Assembly: GCA_036984305.1 (NCBI GenBank)
Contig: BQWY01000001.1
Coordinates: forward strand, 2,749,501 to 2,813,500
Length of the DNA: 64,000 nt
Direction: 5' to 3'
Origin: Nitrospira sp.
Lineage (GTDB): Bacteria > Nitrospirota > Nitrospiria > Nitrospirales > Nitrospiraceae
Both the position numbers and the translations under genes were made by a program. The notes under the pieces were generated by a model. The model worked only from the letters and a program-made list of their open reading frames with translations. It searched no databases and had not been told where the DNA came from. Of the stretch, positions 9,201 through 17,687 are shown piece by piece. The stretch's first letter is position 1, and every line of letters begins with the position of its first letter.

Positions 9201-9995
9201 CTACTCGCTCTCATAGAGCTCAGGGCGACGGTCCGCGAGTAGATCATTGTACGGGTTGAGCCGCTTGTTCCGCGCTTCGGGCGGGTCTATCTCTACCACC
9301 CTAACCTCCTCCTGATCGCGAGCGGCACGACGAAGGATGTCTCCTCGTGGGCCCACGACTTCGCTCGACCCAATGAAGGTAAGCGGCGGTCTCCCTCCTC
9401 GCGCTTCGGTTCCGATACGATTGGCGGTAATGGCAAATACCCGATTCTCCAGGCAGCGTGTCGGCATGGAATCGGGACAATTCGGAAGCACCAAATTCGA
9501 CGGGTGACAGATGATGTCCGCTCCCTTGAGTGCCAGAGTACGGGCTGCTTCAGGGTAATACCAGTCAAAACAGATCATAAGACCGATCTTGATCCCGTCC
9601 ATATCCCAGACCTGGAAACCGGTGTCACCGGGACGAAACCAGAGCGTTTCTTCGAAAAACAGATGCGCCTTGCGATAGACACCGATCACCCCTTCGGGAC
9701 CTACGAGCACGGCCGAATTGTAGTGTCCACCGTCGCCCCGCTCAGGTAATCCTCCTACGATTAGCATCCGCTTCGCTCGCGCGACTTCAAGCAATCGCTG
9801 AGTGGTCGGTCCGTCCGGGACCGACTCCGCCAATTGATCGACCTCCTCCGTCGAAACGAATTGGTAGCCCGACGCAAATAATTCAGGCAGCACCATGAGA
9901 TCGCACTCAACCCGTTCGAGCCGTTGCGCCACAAGATCCAGGTTCCGTTTGACTTCACCGAAGACCGGAGCAAATTGAAGATATCCGACTTTCAT
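9201..9995 (-). CDS. Carbon-nitrogen hydrolase (nitrilase superfamily)
   Basis: Taken from ATG 9995 (MKVGYLQFAP), giving 264 residues; an upstream start at 10022 adds nine residues that do not fit the family. The Glu-Lys-Cys triad is visible: Glu38 in LPELFASGY, Lys109 in YRKAHLF and Cys142 in MICFDWYYPE. These cytoplasmic enzymes hydrolyse amides or nitriles such as omega-amides or N-carbamoyl compounds. The substrate cannot be read from the sequence. It lies directly upstream of yqgE. Confidence 0.88.
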   Translation of the reverse strand: MKVGYLQFAPVFGEVKRNLDLVAQRLERVECDLMVLPELFASGYQFVSTEEVDQLAESVPDGPTTQRLLEVARAKRMLIVGGLPERGDGGHYNSAVLVGPEGVIGVYRKAHLFFEETLWFRPGDTGFQVWDMDGIKIGLMICFDWYYPEAARTLALKGADIICHPSNLVLPNCPDSMPTRCLENRVFAITANRIGTEARGGRPPLTFIGSSEVVGPRGDILRRAARDQEEVRVVEIDPPEARNKRLNPYNDLLADRRPELYESE

Positions 9996-10044
9996 GGTCA
10001 TAGAATCGGTAGCGAAGATCATCCGTCACAGAGGAGAGGGACAA

Positions 10045-10074
10045 AAAAACGGGCAGGACGCCCTGCCCGTTTTC
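10045..10074 (-). terminator. Rho-independent terminator downstream of the SmbP-like gene
   Basis: A near-perfect stem AAAACGGGCAGG / CCTGCCCGTTTT with a 4-base loop. Read on the minus strand it is followed by a run of T. It sits about 20 bases beyond the stop of the histidine-rich protein and isolates that gene from the nitrilase gene. Confidence 0.85.
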
Positions 10075-10095
10075 GCAGCCCTATCGCTCTCACAG

Positions 10096-10440
10096 TTATT
10101 TTACTTCGGAAAGGTGAGTCACGGCTCCCTGTGCATGTTTGGTGGCAACATCTGCATGACCGGCCTTCCCATGCTCGATGGCTTCCTTCAAATGCTTGAT
10201 CCCCTCATCCAAGTGAGGATTCTTCATGTCTTTCTGAGCAGCCTGCGCGTGCTTGAGCGCGCCTTCCGCATGCTTCACAACTTCGCCGGCATGGCCTTCC
10301 TTTCCATGCATGACCGCCTCATTGGCGTGTTCAATGGCTTCCGCCACGTGAGGATTCGCGGCCGCCAGCGCCAGGTTGACCATCATGGGGCCGCCGATGA
10401 ACGCCAATGCCACAAGTACCCATATGACCTTCTTGCTCAT
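10096..10440 (-). CDS. smbP: SmbP-like small periplasmic histidine-rich metal-binding protein
   Basis: Taken from ATG 10440, preceded by GGAGGGAGACAG; 114 residues. Residues 1-28 form a signal peptide ending near ALA-AA. The mature part (about 87 residues, 12 histidines) is a helical repeat with histidines at regular spacing (AIEHANEAVMHGKEGH, then AIEHGKAGHADVATKH). This is the pattern of SmbP, the copper- and metal-binding protein first described in Nitrosomonas europaea. A role in periplasmic copper or other metal buffering is likely from the family. It has its own ribosome site and terminator, so it is probably a single-gene transcript that can be strongly expressed. Confidence 0.85.
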   Translation of the reverse strand: MSKKVIWVLVALAFIGGPMMVNLALAAANPHVAEAIEHANEAVMHGKEGHAGEVVKHAEGALKHAQAAQKDMKNPHLDEGIKHLKEAIEHGKAGHADVATKHAQGAVTHLSEVK

Positions 10441-10543
10441 CTGTCTCCCTCCTTGGTTGTGTGGCCGGATCGCTCCGATGACCCACATGCCATGGGAACT
10501 ACCTAGCCCCCTGGACTCACCTTAACGACCGTTCCACCCAGAG

Positions 10544-11452
10544 TCAAGACGGACGCGGGGCCTTCGCCGGCTTACCGACATGCTCGGCTTCGTCGACACC
10601 CAACAGTTCCTGAAGCATCTTGACATCCTTCTCCACAGGACACGCAAAATCCCTGCTCCATTCCCACCAGGATCCCGCGTAATTACGCACGCGCTCGAAA
10701 CCCACCACTTTCAGGACAAACCAGAGCCAGGCCGAGCGGACGCCACCGGTGCAGTAGCATACGGTGTCTTCATGGGGATGCATGTGTTGCTGCGCGAGGC
10801 GTTCAAGAATGGCCTCCCTCGATTTAAGCGTGCCGTTCGGGTTCAGAAATCCGTTCCAGGGAACCGGAATGGCGCCAGGAATATGTCCCGGACGAGGAAT
10901 TCCGGACACTTCCTTACCGAGAAACTCCTCGAAACTTCGGGCATCGAGAATGGCCACCTTCCGGGCATCCTGCCCTTTCACAATTTGTTTCAACTCATCC
11001 TTCAAGATGGATACACCAAGACGTGGCTGAACACAGAACATCCCCGCGGCGACTTTGGTGACCCCGTGCTCGAATGGACGCCGTTCCTCTACCCACTTGA
11101 CCCATCCGCCGTCGAGCACGCGCAGGTGATTGTGACCGAGGTAGTGCATCATCCAAAACATGCGGCCTTCATCGCCCCAGTTATCGAATGGGTTGGAATA
11201 AATCACCACGTCGCTGTCGTCGTTGATACCCAATGCGCGAATGCGCTTCTCTAGATTTGCGGCAGTCGGATCCAACACACCCTTGGCAATCGAATTCGGG
11301 TCGCTGTATTCGTGCCAGGTGGAATGGACGGCACCCGGGATGTGCCCGCCAAATTCGTAGGCCGCCCGGCCACGCACGTCCAGGATCACGAGGCCGGGAC
11401 GGCCGAGATTTTGCTGTAGCGTTTCGGTGTCGATGAGAAACGGATGTTCCAT
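10544..11452 (-). CDS. Two-domain rhodanese-type sulfurtransferase
   Basis: A 302-residue protein with two rhodanese domains. The N-terminal one (LVILDVRGRAAYEFGGHIPGA) lacks an active cysteine (SNPFDNWG at the loop position). The C-terminal one (VAILDARSFEEFLG...GHIPGA) carries the loop CYCTGGVR with Cys234 as persulfide-forming residue. This is the layout of thiosulfate or 3-mercaptopyruvate sulfurtransferases. There is no signal peptide, so it should be cytoplasmic. The loop CTGGVR resembles thiosulfate-type rather than the CGSGVTA loop of mercaptopyruvate enzymes. Sulfur donor and physiological role are not determined. Confidence 0.88.
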   Translation of the reverse strand: MEHPFLIDTETLQQNLGRPGLVILDVRGRAAYEFGGHIPGAVHSTWHEYSDPNSIAKGVLDPTAANLEKRIRALGINDDSDVVIYSNPFDNWGDEGRMFWMMHYLGHNHLRVLDGGWVKWVEERRPFEHGVTKVAAGMFCVQPRLGVSILKDELKQIVKGQDARKVAILDARSFEEFLGKEVSGIPRPGHIPGAIPVPWNGFLNPNGTLKSREAILERLAQQHMHPHEDTVCYCTGGVRSAWLWFVLKVVGFERVRNYAGSWWEWSRDFACPVEKDVKMLQELLGVDEAEHVGKPAKAPRPS

Positions 11453-11879
11453 GAGACTCCTCGATAGGTCAGATCGCAGGTTAGAGCACCGAATCAGTCC
11501 GGTCGTCGCCGCATACCCGTTCGGTGGAAACGCGCCCTCGGCTTAAAGATCGCCGCGTTTAGCCATTGCTGAATTCTCGCGCACTGCGCCGATCAGCATA
11601 TGGTACCGCACGCGGGTATGCAACGTCAGCCCCTCGGTTCGATCCGGCAGCTGATCCCAGAGACAACCGGCTCGCCCCCCTTGCCCAAGTATTACCGTCA
11701 ATGTGTCGGAATGTCGGTTCAGGAGCCGTTGCTGGACCTTCTCAAGATTCAGCCCTGCAGTGAATTAGGTTTCGAGCCTTCCGTCGGGAGCCCGAAGATC
11801 ACGACGGGCGCAGGTTCGATACCTTCGAGAGAAGCCGAACGATCAAGGCTGGCCCCGCATGTCCGTGCAATCCATCGGC
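11453..11879. other. Gap without a supported gene
   Basis: About 427 bases between two minus-strand genes. Plus-strand frames are open here but their translations are rich in Arg/Pro/Ser with no domain and no ribosome site, so I treat them as chance frames. Part of the stretch probably holds the rhodanese promoter; no confident -35/-10 pair was found. Confidence 0.45.
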
Positions 11880-12824
11880 TCATGCGTCGAGTAGTGCTCC
11901 AATATGAGCCTCAACCGAAGCCGCCAATGCAGATAAGTTGTAGCCGCCCTCCAGACAAGAGACAATGCGCCGGTGGCCGTAACGCGTGGCGATGTTGGCC
12001 ACAATGCGCGTGAGAGCTGTATAGCCTGCTTCAGTAAGTCCCATGCTGGCCAGCGGATCGTCGCGATGGGCGTCGAAGCCGGCCGAGATGATGACGGCCT
12101 CAGGTTCGAAGCGGTCCGCCGCTGGCACCAACACACGTTCGAACACGTCGATGTATTCTTCGTCTCCTTCCCCACCGGATAGAGGCACATTGATGGTATA
12201 GCCCGCACCCGCCCCCTTACCGGTTTCGGTGGCACGTCCGGTCCCCGGGTAGTGCGGATACTGATGGGTGCTAAAGAAGAGCACCGAGGCATCCTCGTCG
12301 AAACTATGCTGGGTGCCGTTCCCATGATGTACATCCCAATCGACGATTAGCACACGAGTGAGCCCATGCTTCTTCTGGAGGTACCGCGCTGCGATGGCGA
12401 CGTTGTTAAACAGACAGAATCCCATCGCGCGGCTCCGTTCCGCATGGTGGCCCGGAGGACGCACGGCGCAAAAGGCGTGCTCCACTTCACCGCCCATGAT
12501 GGCATCACAAGCTGCCAAGGCACCGCCGGCAGCCAGATACGCGGCGGGAAGCGAACCCGGCGACATGGCCGTGTCGGGATCGAGTTGCACATGGCCGGAG
12601 ACTGGTCGATGTTGCTTTAGCGTCTGAACGTACGATGCCCCGTGCACCTGGGTGATCCATTGGTCCTCCGCGGGCACCGGATCGATCCTCGCCAACCGAG
12701 CCATGAGCCCTCCGGACTCGAGTCGAGCCACAATAGCGCGCAGCCGCTCCGGCGATTCCGGATGCCCATGCCCCATGTCGTGCTCAAGGTAGCGCGGATC
12801 GTAGACGAAACCGGTCTTTCCCAT
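11880..12824 (-). CDS. Histone deacetylase-fold amidohydrolase (AcuC/APAH-like)
   Basis: A 314-residue zinc amidohydrolase of the arginase/HDAC fold. Visible catalytic elements are RPPGHHAE with His126-His127, the metal ligands Asp164 and His166 in VDWDVHHGNG, Asp251 in AGFDAHRDD, and Tyr295 in LEGGYNL. Bacterial members remove acetyl groups from acetoin-utilisation enzymes, polyamines or other small amides. No acetyl-CoA synthetase or polyamine gene is adjacent, so the substrate is open. Transcribed alone on the minus strand. Confidence 0.9.
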   Translation of the reverse strand: MGKTGFVYDPRYLEHDMGHGHPESPERLRAIVARLESGGLMARLARIDPVPAEDQWITQVHGASYVQTLKQHRPVSGHVQLDPDTAMSPGSLPAAYLAAGGALAACDAIMGGEVEHAFCAVRPPGHHAERSRAMGFCLFNNVAIAARYLQKKHGLTRVLIVDWDVHHGNGTQHSFDEDASVLFFSTHQYPHYPGTGRATETGKGAGAGYTINVPLSGGEGDEEYIDVFERVLVPAADRFEPEAVIISAGFDAHRDDPLASMGLTEAGYTALTRIVANIATRYGHRRIVSCLEGGYNLSALAASVEAHIGALLDA

Positions 12825-13019
12825 CGTTACACCAGAGGCGGGTCAGTTATTAGGAACTTTTGACCCCTGACTCCACACCAAAGTGACCCGCACCGACCGA
12901 GGGCCGGATTAGTCAGATTAGCATGCAGGAATCCGCATAGACAATGAAGCAGATGCGTGTTAGGGTGCGGCTCGGTTGGTTCCGATACATTGCCGGTTAC
13001 GCCGAATCAAGGAACTACC

Positions 13020-13337
13020 ATGCCAAACCCCCGCATTGAGCCACTCAAGAAGGTGTTGGCCCTGGAACCCAATGACGACGTGGCGTGGTTTGGGCTGGGC
13101 AAAGCGTACATGGACGACGGTGACTGGAAAGAAGCCGTGGCAGCGCTAGAGAGTTGCATCCGGGTGAAACCCGCGTATTCGGCCGCCTACTTGGCGCTGG
13201 CTCAATCGTTACAACAGCTGCACCAGTTCGAGCATTGTAAGGCTGTCTGCGAGACGGGAATCGAGGTATCCCGGAAGAATGGTGACGCGATGGTCACCAA
13301 GAATCTCGAGATGTTGATCACATCCCTTCCCGCCTGA
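13020..13337 (+). CDS. Small TPR protein
   Basis: A 105-residue cytoplasmic protein starting at ATG 13020, which has AAGGAACTACC before it; an in-frame start at 12957 has no such site. It consists of about two and a half tetratricopeptide repeats (residues about 10-38, 41-72, 75-103) with the usual Trp/Leu-Gly-Tyr-Ala spacing. Such short TPR proteins act as protein-binding adaptors. The partner is not indicated by the neighbours, and the gene converges on the hypothetical gene at 13358. Confidence 0.75.
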   Translation: MPNPRIEPLKKVLALEPNDDVAWFGLGKAYMDDGDWKEAVAALESCIRVKPAYSAAYLALAQSLQQLHQFEHCKAVCETGIEVSRKNGDAMVTKNLEMLITSLPA

Positions 13338-13357
13338 GCCGTTCTTTCCCGGTCCGC

Positions 13358-14203
13358 TCAGAGAATCGTCCGAATCACGTCTAGCTGCGGTTTCGTCAAC
13401 GGCGCCTTGGCGGCCGGATTACAGACGACGGCGCGCACTTGAGGATGATCACGCTGACGCATCGCGCGCTCGACCAAATAGACGTTTGCGAGGCGCACTG
13501 AGGACGAAGCAGGAAGCGGCAGGACGTCCCACAAGGAAAGCAGGACACCGCTGAGATGCTCGAGCTTCATCAGCGCGGACGTCACGGCTCCGGCCAATCG
13601 CCGCAAGTCCAGCGGGACCGCCAGCGACGCGAGCCCGCCGTGAGGCTCTTGCGGCGGGACGGAAACGGCCAGAACGACGGGCGCACAGTAGTCGGACAGC
13701 TGGCGCGCTTTTTGTGTGAGACGCGCCAGAATGCGATGGATGAGCACATCTCCTTCCGTAACTGGCCCATCGAGATCGTGAAGAAAGAATGCGCGATGCG
13801 CCGGAATGCCATGTGTCTGCCGAAAGGCGCCGATCATGGCCGTGACCTCGATAAACAGCCGATCCCCCTCCACGTAACACTCCAAGTCGGCGGTACGGGC
13901 TCGCGATTCGGCTAACCAATGCACTCGGCTTCCCGTCCGAACAATTTGGGCCGCAACTTCGAGCTCCGCGATGGCGGACTCGCGCACGCCACGGTGCGCA
14001 GTCGTCAATCGACTGTACAGATGATCGAGCCTTCGCCGGCTCTCGCCACCGCCGCACCGCCGCGTGACTTCCCGCCACTCCGACTCCAACTGCTTCCAGA
14101 AGCGTGGACTGCGCGGAACACGGGCCGACGCACGTCCTCTCGGCGTTCGGTCGAATAGGAATGAGGTGGTGTCTTGCATCAGCCAAGGTACGGACGGATT
14201 CAT
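13358..14203 (-). CDS. Hypothetical protein, possible degenerate nuclease-like fold
   Basis: A 281-residue soluble protein rich in Arg and Leu. I do not recognise a family. A segment near residue 105 (TADLECYVEGDRLFIEVTAM) has the strand-turn-strand look of PD-(D/E)xK proteins, but the expected lysine is absent, so any nuclease call would be a guess. It is the second gene of a two-gene unit with the 109-residue protein that ends 15 bases upstream of its start. Codon use and GC content match the surroundings. Confidence 0.6.
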   Translation of the reverse strand: MNPSVPWLMQDTTSFLFDRTPRGRASARVPRSPRFWKQLESEWREVTRRCGGGESRRRLDHLYSRLTTAHRGVRESAIAELEVAAQIVRTGSRVHWLAESRARTADLECYVEGDRLFIEVTAMIGAFRQTHGIPAHRAFFLHDLDGPVTEGDVLIHRILARLTQKARQLSDYCAPVVLAVSVPPQEPHGGLASLAVPLDLRRLAGAVTSALMKLEHLSGVLLSLWDVLPLPASSSVRLANVYLVERAMRQRDHPQVRAVVCNPAAKAPLTKPQLDVIRTIL

Positions 14204-14218
14204 CGTCCTGCTCCTGTA

Positions 14219-14548
14219 CTAGGCGGTGGTTAGGCCATTGTCATCGTCATCGGTTGGAGGCAGCACGTCGGAATGTTGCGCCGCCACTTCCGCATACATC
14301 TCATCCAGCCACCGTCCTGCACACCCTAGCACCTCCCGCACGAGCGGCTCGGTCTGCCCCGTTTGCTTGATCGTCCACTGACAGACATACTCCATCAACA
14401 TATCACGCGTATAAGGTCCATGGCCGCTCCCCGCTAACGAGGCCAATTCAGCCAGACACGTGCGCATCACCGCCGCAACGGTCTCACGGTCGTACGACGT
14501 GGCGGCGGTGACATATTGTATCGCCCGATTGATTTCTTGCTCTGTCAT
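14219..14548 (-). CDS. Small hypothetical helical protein
   Basis: A 109-residue soluble protein, mostly helical, with an acidic tail ending in DDDDNGLTTA. I do not recognise its family. It starts at ATG 14548 and lies 15 bases upstream of the 281-residue hypothetical, so the two are probably co-transcribed and may work together. It diverges from the peptidase gene that starts at 14678. Confidence 0.55.
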   Translation of the reverse strand: MTEQEINRAIQYVTAATSYDRETVAAVMRTCLAELASLAGSGHGPYTRDMLMEYVCQWTIKQTGQTEPLVREVLGCAGRWLDEMYAEVAAQHSDVLPPTDDDDNGLTTA

Positions 14549-14677
14549 TGCGTACTCACCCAGAAAAGCTCATGGGGGATTGTAACAGCGTCGCGTCGGG
14601 AGTCAACGCTGCGGGCTCCCTGGCACTTGTGATACAACTGATCAACTTCGTGTCCGCACCTGCAAGGAGGAGTTTCC

Positions 14678-16510
14678 ATGCCAGTTTTCAGCACAACCCG
14701 GGCATCACGCACCTCGATTCGACCACGGACCTTGCGCAGAAGCGCGACCGGCCGATATGCGGACACGTGGGACACCAGCCACTTATTGACGGATCGGAAG
14801 CGTGATTTCGAGCCCGCCATGAAAGCACTGGAGGCGAAAGTTGCTGGATTCGAATCGGTGCGAGAGACATTGACCGGTGACCTGTCAGCGGCCGCCATGT
14901 TCACCCTGCTGCAACAGCAGGAGGAGATCGCCGTCGATGCCGCAAGGCTCGGAGCGCACGCTTACCTCTGGTATTCAGAGAATACCGCCGATGGCGCGGC
15001 TCGGTCGCACAAGACTCTCGTGGAGGATCGGCTCACGGCTTTGCACAACCGCTTGCTCTTTTTCGACCTCTGGTGGCAGGGGGTGGATCCCGACCTTGCT
15101 CGTCGTCTCATGGAGGGTGCAATCCGCTACCGGTACCACCTCGAGACCATCCGCCGGTTCACGCCGCACACGCTAAGTGAACCAGAAGAAAAAATCCTCA
15201 ACATTAAGAACACGACCGGGCGAAGCGCCATTACAACCTTGTACGACATCGTCACCAACGGTCTCACATTCTCTCTCTCAGTAAAGGGTAAACGCCAAAC
15301 CGTGAGCCGCGAGGAGCTCTCGACCTATTTTCGGAGCGCACAGGCCGGCCAGCGCGAAGCAGCCTATCGGGAGTTTTACCGCGTCTTTCACCAGCACCAC
15401 GACGTCTTGGGTGAAATGTACCGGGCATTGGTGTCCGATTGGAAGGCGGAGCAGTTGGAACTCCGGCATTTTTCAGCCCCGATCCAGTCCAGAAACCTGA
15501 GCAACGACATTCCGGACGAGGCCGTCTCCACCCTACTGAAGGTGTGCATCAAGAACGCCGCCGTGTTCCAGCATTACTTTCGGATCAAAGGCAAGCTCTG
15601 TAAGTCGCCCAAGATGAGCCGGTACCATATCTATGCGCCTTTTCGGGGCAGCAAGGAGGCTTCATATTCGTACCAAGATGCCATTCGACTCGTCCTGGAA
15701 TCCTATCGGGGATTTTCGCCCAAAATGGCCGATCTCGCCGAACAGGTGTTTGCCGAGCGCCACGTCGATGCCCGTATCCATGCAGGCAAGATCGGAGGCG
15801 CGTACTGCTATAGTGTCATCCCGGGAAGCACTCCGTACGTGCTGCTCAACTACACCGGGAAAGCGCGAGACGTGGCGACCATGGCGCATGAGCTGGGCCA
15901 CGCCGTGCATGGGATGCTTGCCGCGCATCACTCGATTTTCACGTTTCACTCGACACTGCCGTTGGCAGAAACCGCGTCGGTCTTCGGCGAGCGCATTTTG
16001 TCCGACGCCCTTTTGCAACAAGAACACAATGCTAATGTTCGACAGGGTTTGCTCGTGGACCAGCTTGATGACGTGTATGCGACGGTCATGCGACAGGCCT
16101 ACTTTGTCCAATTTGAGCGTTCAGCACATGACATGGTCGCCAATGGGGCTACCGTGCAGGACTTGGCTGACGAGTATGCACACCTACTCCAGCAACAGTT
16201 TGGCAAGGCCGTGTCCGTACCAAAGGAGTTTCAGTGGGAATGGGTCACCATTCCCCACATTTATGCCTCGCCGTTTTATTGCTATGCCTACAGCTTCGGT
16301 AATCTCCTCGTGCTCGCGCTCTACGGCATGTACAAGCAGCAAGGCTCTGCGTTTATCCCCCGCTATCTCGAACTGCTGGCAATGGGAGGCTCCGAAAGCC
16401 CTGCTTCCATCCTGGGAAAGGTTGGGGTCGATATGTGCTCTCCAGACTTCTGGCAAGCGGGGTTCGAAATGATCAAAGAAATGGTCCAGGCGCTCGAGCG
16501 AACGATTTAG
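14678..16510 (+). CDS. pepF: M3-family oligoendopeptidase F
   Basis: A 610-residue zinc metallopeptidase. ATG 14678 is preceded by AAGGAGG at the right distance. The active-site HELGH lies at residues 404-408 (MAHELGHAVHGML), followed by the downstream glutamate ligand in LAETASVFGE. The long helical N-terminal region (KVAGFESVRETLTGDLS and following) is typical of PepF. The enzyme degrades oligopeptides in the cytoplasm. There is no signal peptide. The first 35 residues are basic and probably not part of the fold. It is followed by a separate Fur-controlled gene. Confidence 0.92.
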   Translation: MPVFSTTRASRTSIRPRTLRRSATGRYADTWDTSHLLTDRKRDFEPAMKALEAKVAGFESVRETLTGDLSAAAMFTLLQQQEEIAVDAARLGAHAYLWYSENTADGAARSHKTLVEDRLTALHNRLLFFDLWWQGVDPDLARRLMEGAIRYRYHLETIRRFTPHTLSEPEEKILNIKNTTGRSAITTLYDIVTNGLTFSLSVKGKRQTVSREELSTYFRSAQAGQREAAYREFYRVFHQHHDVLGEMYRALVSDWKAEQLELRHFSAPIQSRNLSNDIPDEAVSTLLKVCIKNAAVFQHYFRIKGKLCKSPKMSRYHIYAPFRGSKEASYSYQDAIRLVLESYRGFSPKMADLAEQVFAERHVDARIHAGKIGGAYCYSVIPGSTPYVLLNYTGKARDVATMAHELGHAVHGMLAAHHSIFTFHSTLPLAETASVFGERILSDALLQQEHNANVRQGLLVDQLDDVYATVMRQAYFVQFERSAHDMVANGATVQDLADEYAHLLQQQFGKAVSVPKEFQWEWVTIPHIYASPFYCYAYSFGNLLVLALYGMYKQQGSAFIPRYLELLAMGGSESPASILGKVGVDMCSPDFWQAGFEMIKEMVQALERTI

Positions 16511-16586
16511 GCATAGGAGCCCAAGGCACGAATATATAAGGGGGACCGCTGAAACCGACATTGAGCAACTTGCGCGATCTAGGCGC

Positions 16587-16615
16587 TTGACAGTTCGGTG
16601 GCCGAGGGGTAAAAT
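16587..16615 (+). promoter_or_regulatory. Sigma-70-type promoter for the Bfd-like gene
   Basis: TTGACA (16587-16592) and TAAAAT (16610-16615) with a 17-base spacer, close to the consensus. Transcription would begin near 16622, directly at the Fur-box-like sequence. Confidence 0.75.
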
Positions 16616-16625
16616 CGGAAGTGTT

Positions 16626-16644
16626 GATAACGGTTCTCATAATC
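16626..16644 (+). promoter_or_regulatory. Fur-box-like operator
   Basis: The 19-base stretch GATAACGGTTCTCATAATC matches 14 of 19 positions of the classical Fur box. It overlaps the expected transcription start of the promoter at 16587-16615, where bound Fur would block initiation. It points to iron-repressed expression of the [2Fe-2S] protein gene that follows. Confidence 0.7.
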
Positions 16645-16687
16645 GTTTCAAAACCTCGCGCCGCGAGATAACAGAAAGCAGGATCTC

Positions 16688-16873
16688 ATGTACATCTGCC
16701 TCTGTAAGGGACTCACTGAAAGCGATGTGCAGCAAGCCGGTCGGAGTGGCGTCATCAACGAGGCCGGATTGATTGCCACGTTCGGATTGAAAGACACTGG
16801 CTGTTGCGGGCGCTGTGCAAAGAACATTCACGAGCTAGTCGCTCTAGCTGCCAATCAGTTGGCGCAAACCTAG
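16688..16873 (+). CDS. bfd: Bacterioferritin-associated ferredoxin-like [2Fe-2S] protein
   Basis: A 61-residue protein with MYICLCKGLTE at the start and TGCCGRCAKNI near the end. Cys4, Cys6, Cys40 and Cys43 give the CxC...CxxC spacing of Bfd, which binds a [2Fe-2S] cluster and reduces bacterioferritin to release stored iron. The strong promoter with an overlapping Fur box fits expression under iron limitation. No bacterioferritin gene lies nearby, so the partner must be elsewhere. The family is clear; the exact electron-transfer partner is inferred. Confidence 0.88.
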   Translation: MYICLCKGLTESDVQQAGRSGVINEAGLIATFGLKDTGCCGRCAKNIHELVALAANQLAQT

Positions 16874-17027
16874 CCCGACACTCGCCTCCCTTGCAGCGGC
16901 AACCCCAAGCTTCCCTACAGCGCATCCCTAATCCTTATAATCCTTGCATGCCAGCCTTGGCTGGCCCAGCATCGGGCCGACAGCACAAAAACTGGTTACG
17001 CGCGTAACGGCAAAGCCCAAATGGTGG

Positions 17028-17624
17028 TTAGGGACCTGACGAGAGATGGAGACGTGCGGTGATTTCGGCGACACGCCGACCAAGGGCACGCGCATCTTCA
17101 AACTCTCGCTCGCTGATACCGGGGCTGTCTCCCTCAGTAGTCGCAGATGCTCCAAACGCGCCGCCCCCGCTAACCACTATCATCTGGTTGCCCAGCATAG
17201 CCGCAAGGATGCTCATCATGGTGAGTTCTTTGCCGCCCGATACTTGCCCGCCCGTGGTAAAGGCTGCCCCGACCTTGTTTTTGAGTTTCAAGTCCGGCCA
17301 CACTCCGAATTTGAATTGCCAATTATCGATGAACGTCTTCACCTCACCGGCCATGTTGGCCCAATATACCGGCGAGCCCAGTACAAGCGCGTCCGCAGTG
17401 AATAACTCGTCGGCCGTCACCTGTTCGACGCGCTTTAATACTGCCTTGGTGCCAGGGACACTGACAGCCCCTTCGATGACACCCCGAGCCATGTGTTCGG
17501 TCTGTCCGCTACCCGAGTGATACGCAACCAGCACGGTGATACCACCGGACGCAGGCTGCGCCCAAGCACAGCCGGACGGAACGACAACAAGGAGCATGAA
17601 ACTGAATAGGAAGCTGACCTTCAT
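17028..17624 (-). CDS. Exported flavodoxin / WrbA-like protein
   Basis: A 198-residue flavodoxin-fold protein with an N-terminal hydrophobic leader (residues 3-22, ending SGCAWA). The FMN phosphate loop is AYHSGSGQTEHMA, followed by GSPVYWANM and FTTGGQVSGGKE, the pattern of NAD(P)H:quinone oxidoreductases of the WrbA group. A flavodoxin behind a signal peptide is unusual, because FMN is made in the cytoplasm. No twin-arginine motif is seen, and the cysteine in the leader is only a poor lipobox (VPSGC). It may act in the periplasm or be anchored to the inner membrane. Single gene, no operon partner evident. Confidence 0.8.
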   Translation of the reverse strand: MKVSFLFSFMLLVVVPSGCAWAQPASGGITVLVAYHSGSGQTEHMARGVIEGAVSVPGTKAVLKRVEQVTADELFTADALVLGSPVYWANMAGEVKTFIDNWQFKFGVWPDLKLKNKVGAAFTTGGQVSGGKELTMMSILAAMLGNQMIVVSGGGAFGASATTEGDSPGISEREFEDARALGRRVAEITARLHLSSGP

Positions 17625-17687
17625 CTCGGCGAGGATACCGCGAAGCCACCGTAAAAAGCAGCTGCCTGCCCAAACCTACCGAGCATG

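Noticed and set aside
11600-12013. Plus-strand open frame of 137 codons in the gap before the deacetylase gene
   Set aside because: No ribosome site, composition rich in Pro/Arg/Ser and overlap with the 3' end of a firm minus-strand gene; a shadow frame.
14545-14904. Minus-strand frame over the pepF start
   Set aside because: It is antisense to the well-supported PepF N-terminus and ribosome site.
16950-16967. CCAGCC/GGCTGG inverted repeat downstream of the Bfd-like gene
   Set aside because: Short loop and no T-tract; too weak to call a terminator.
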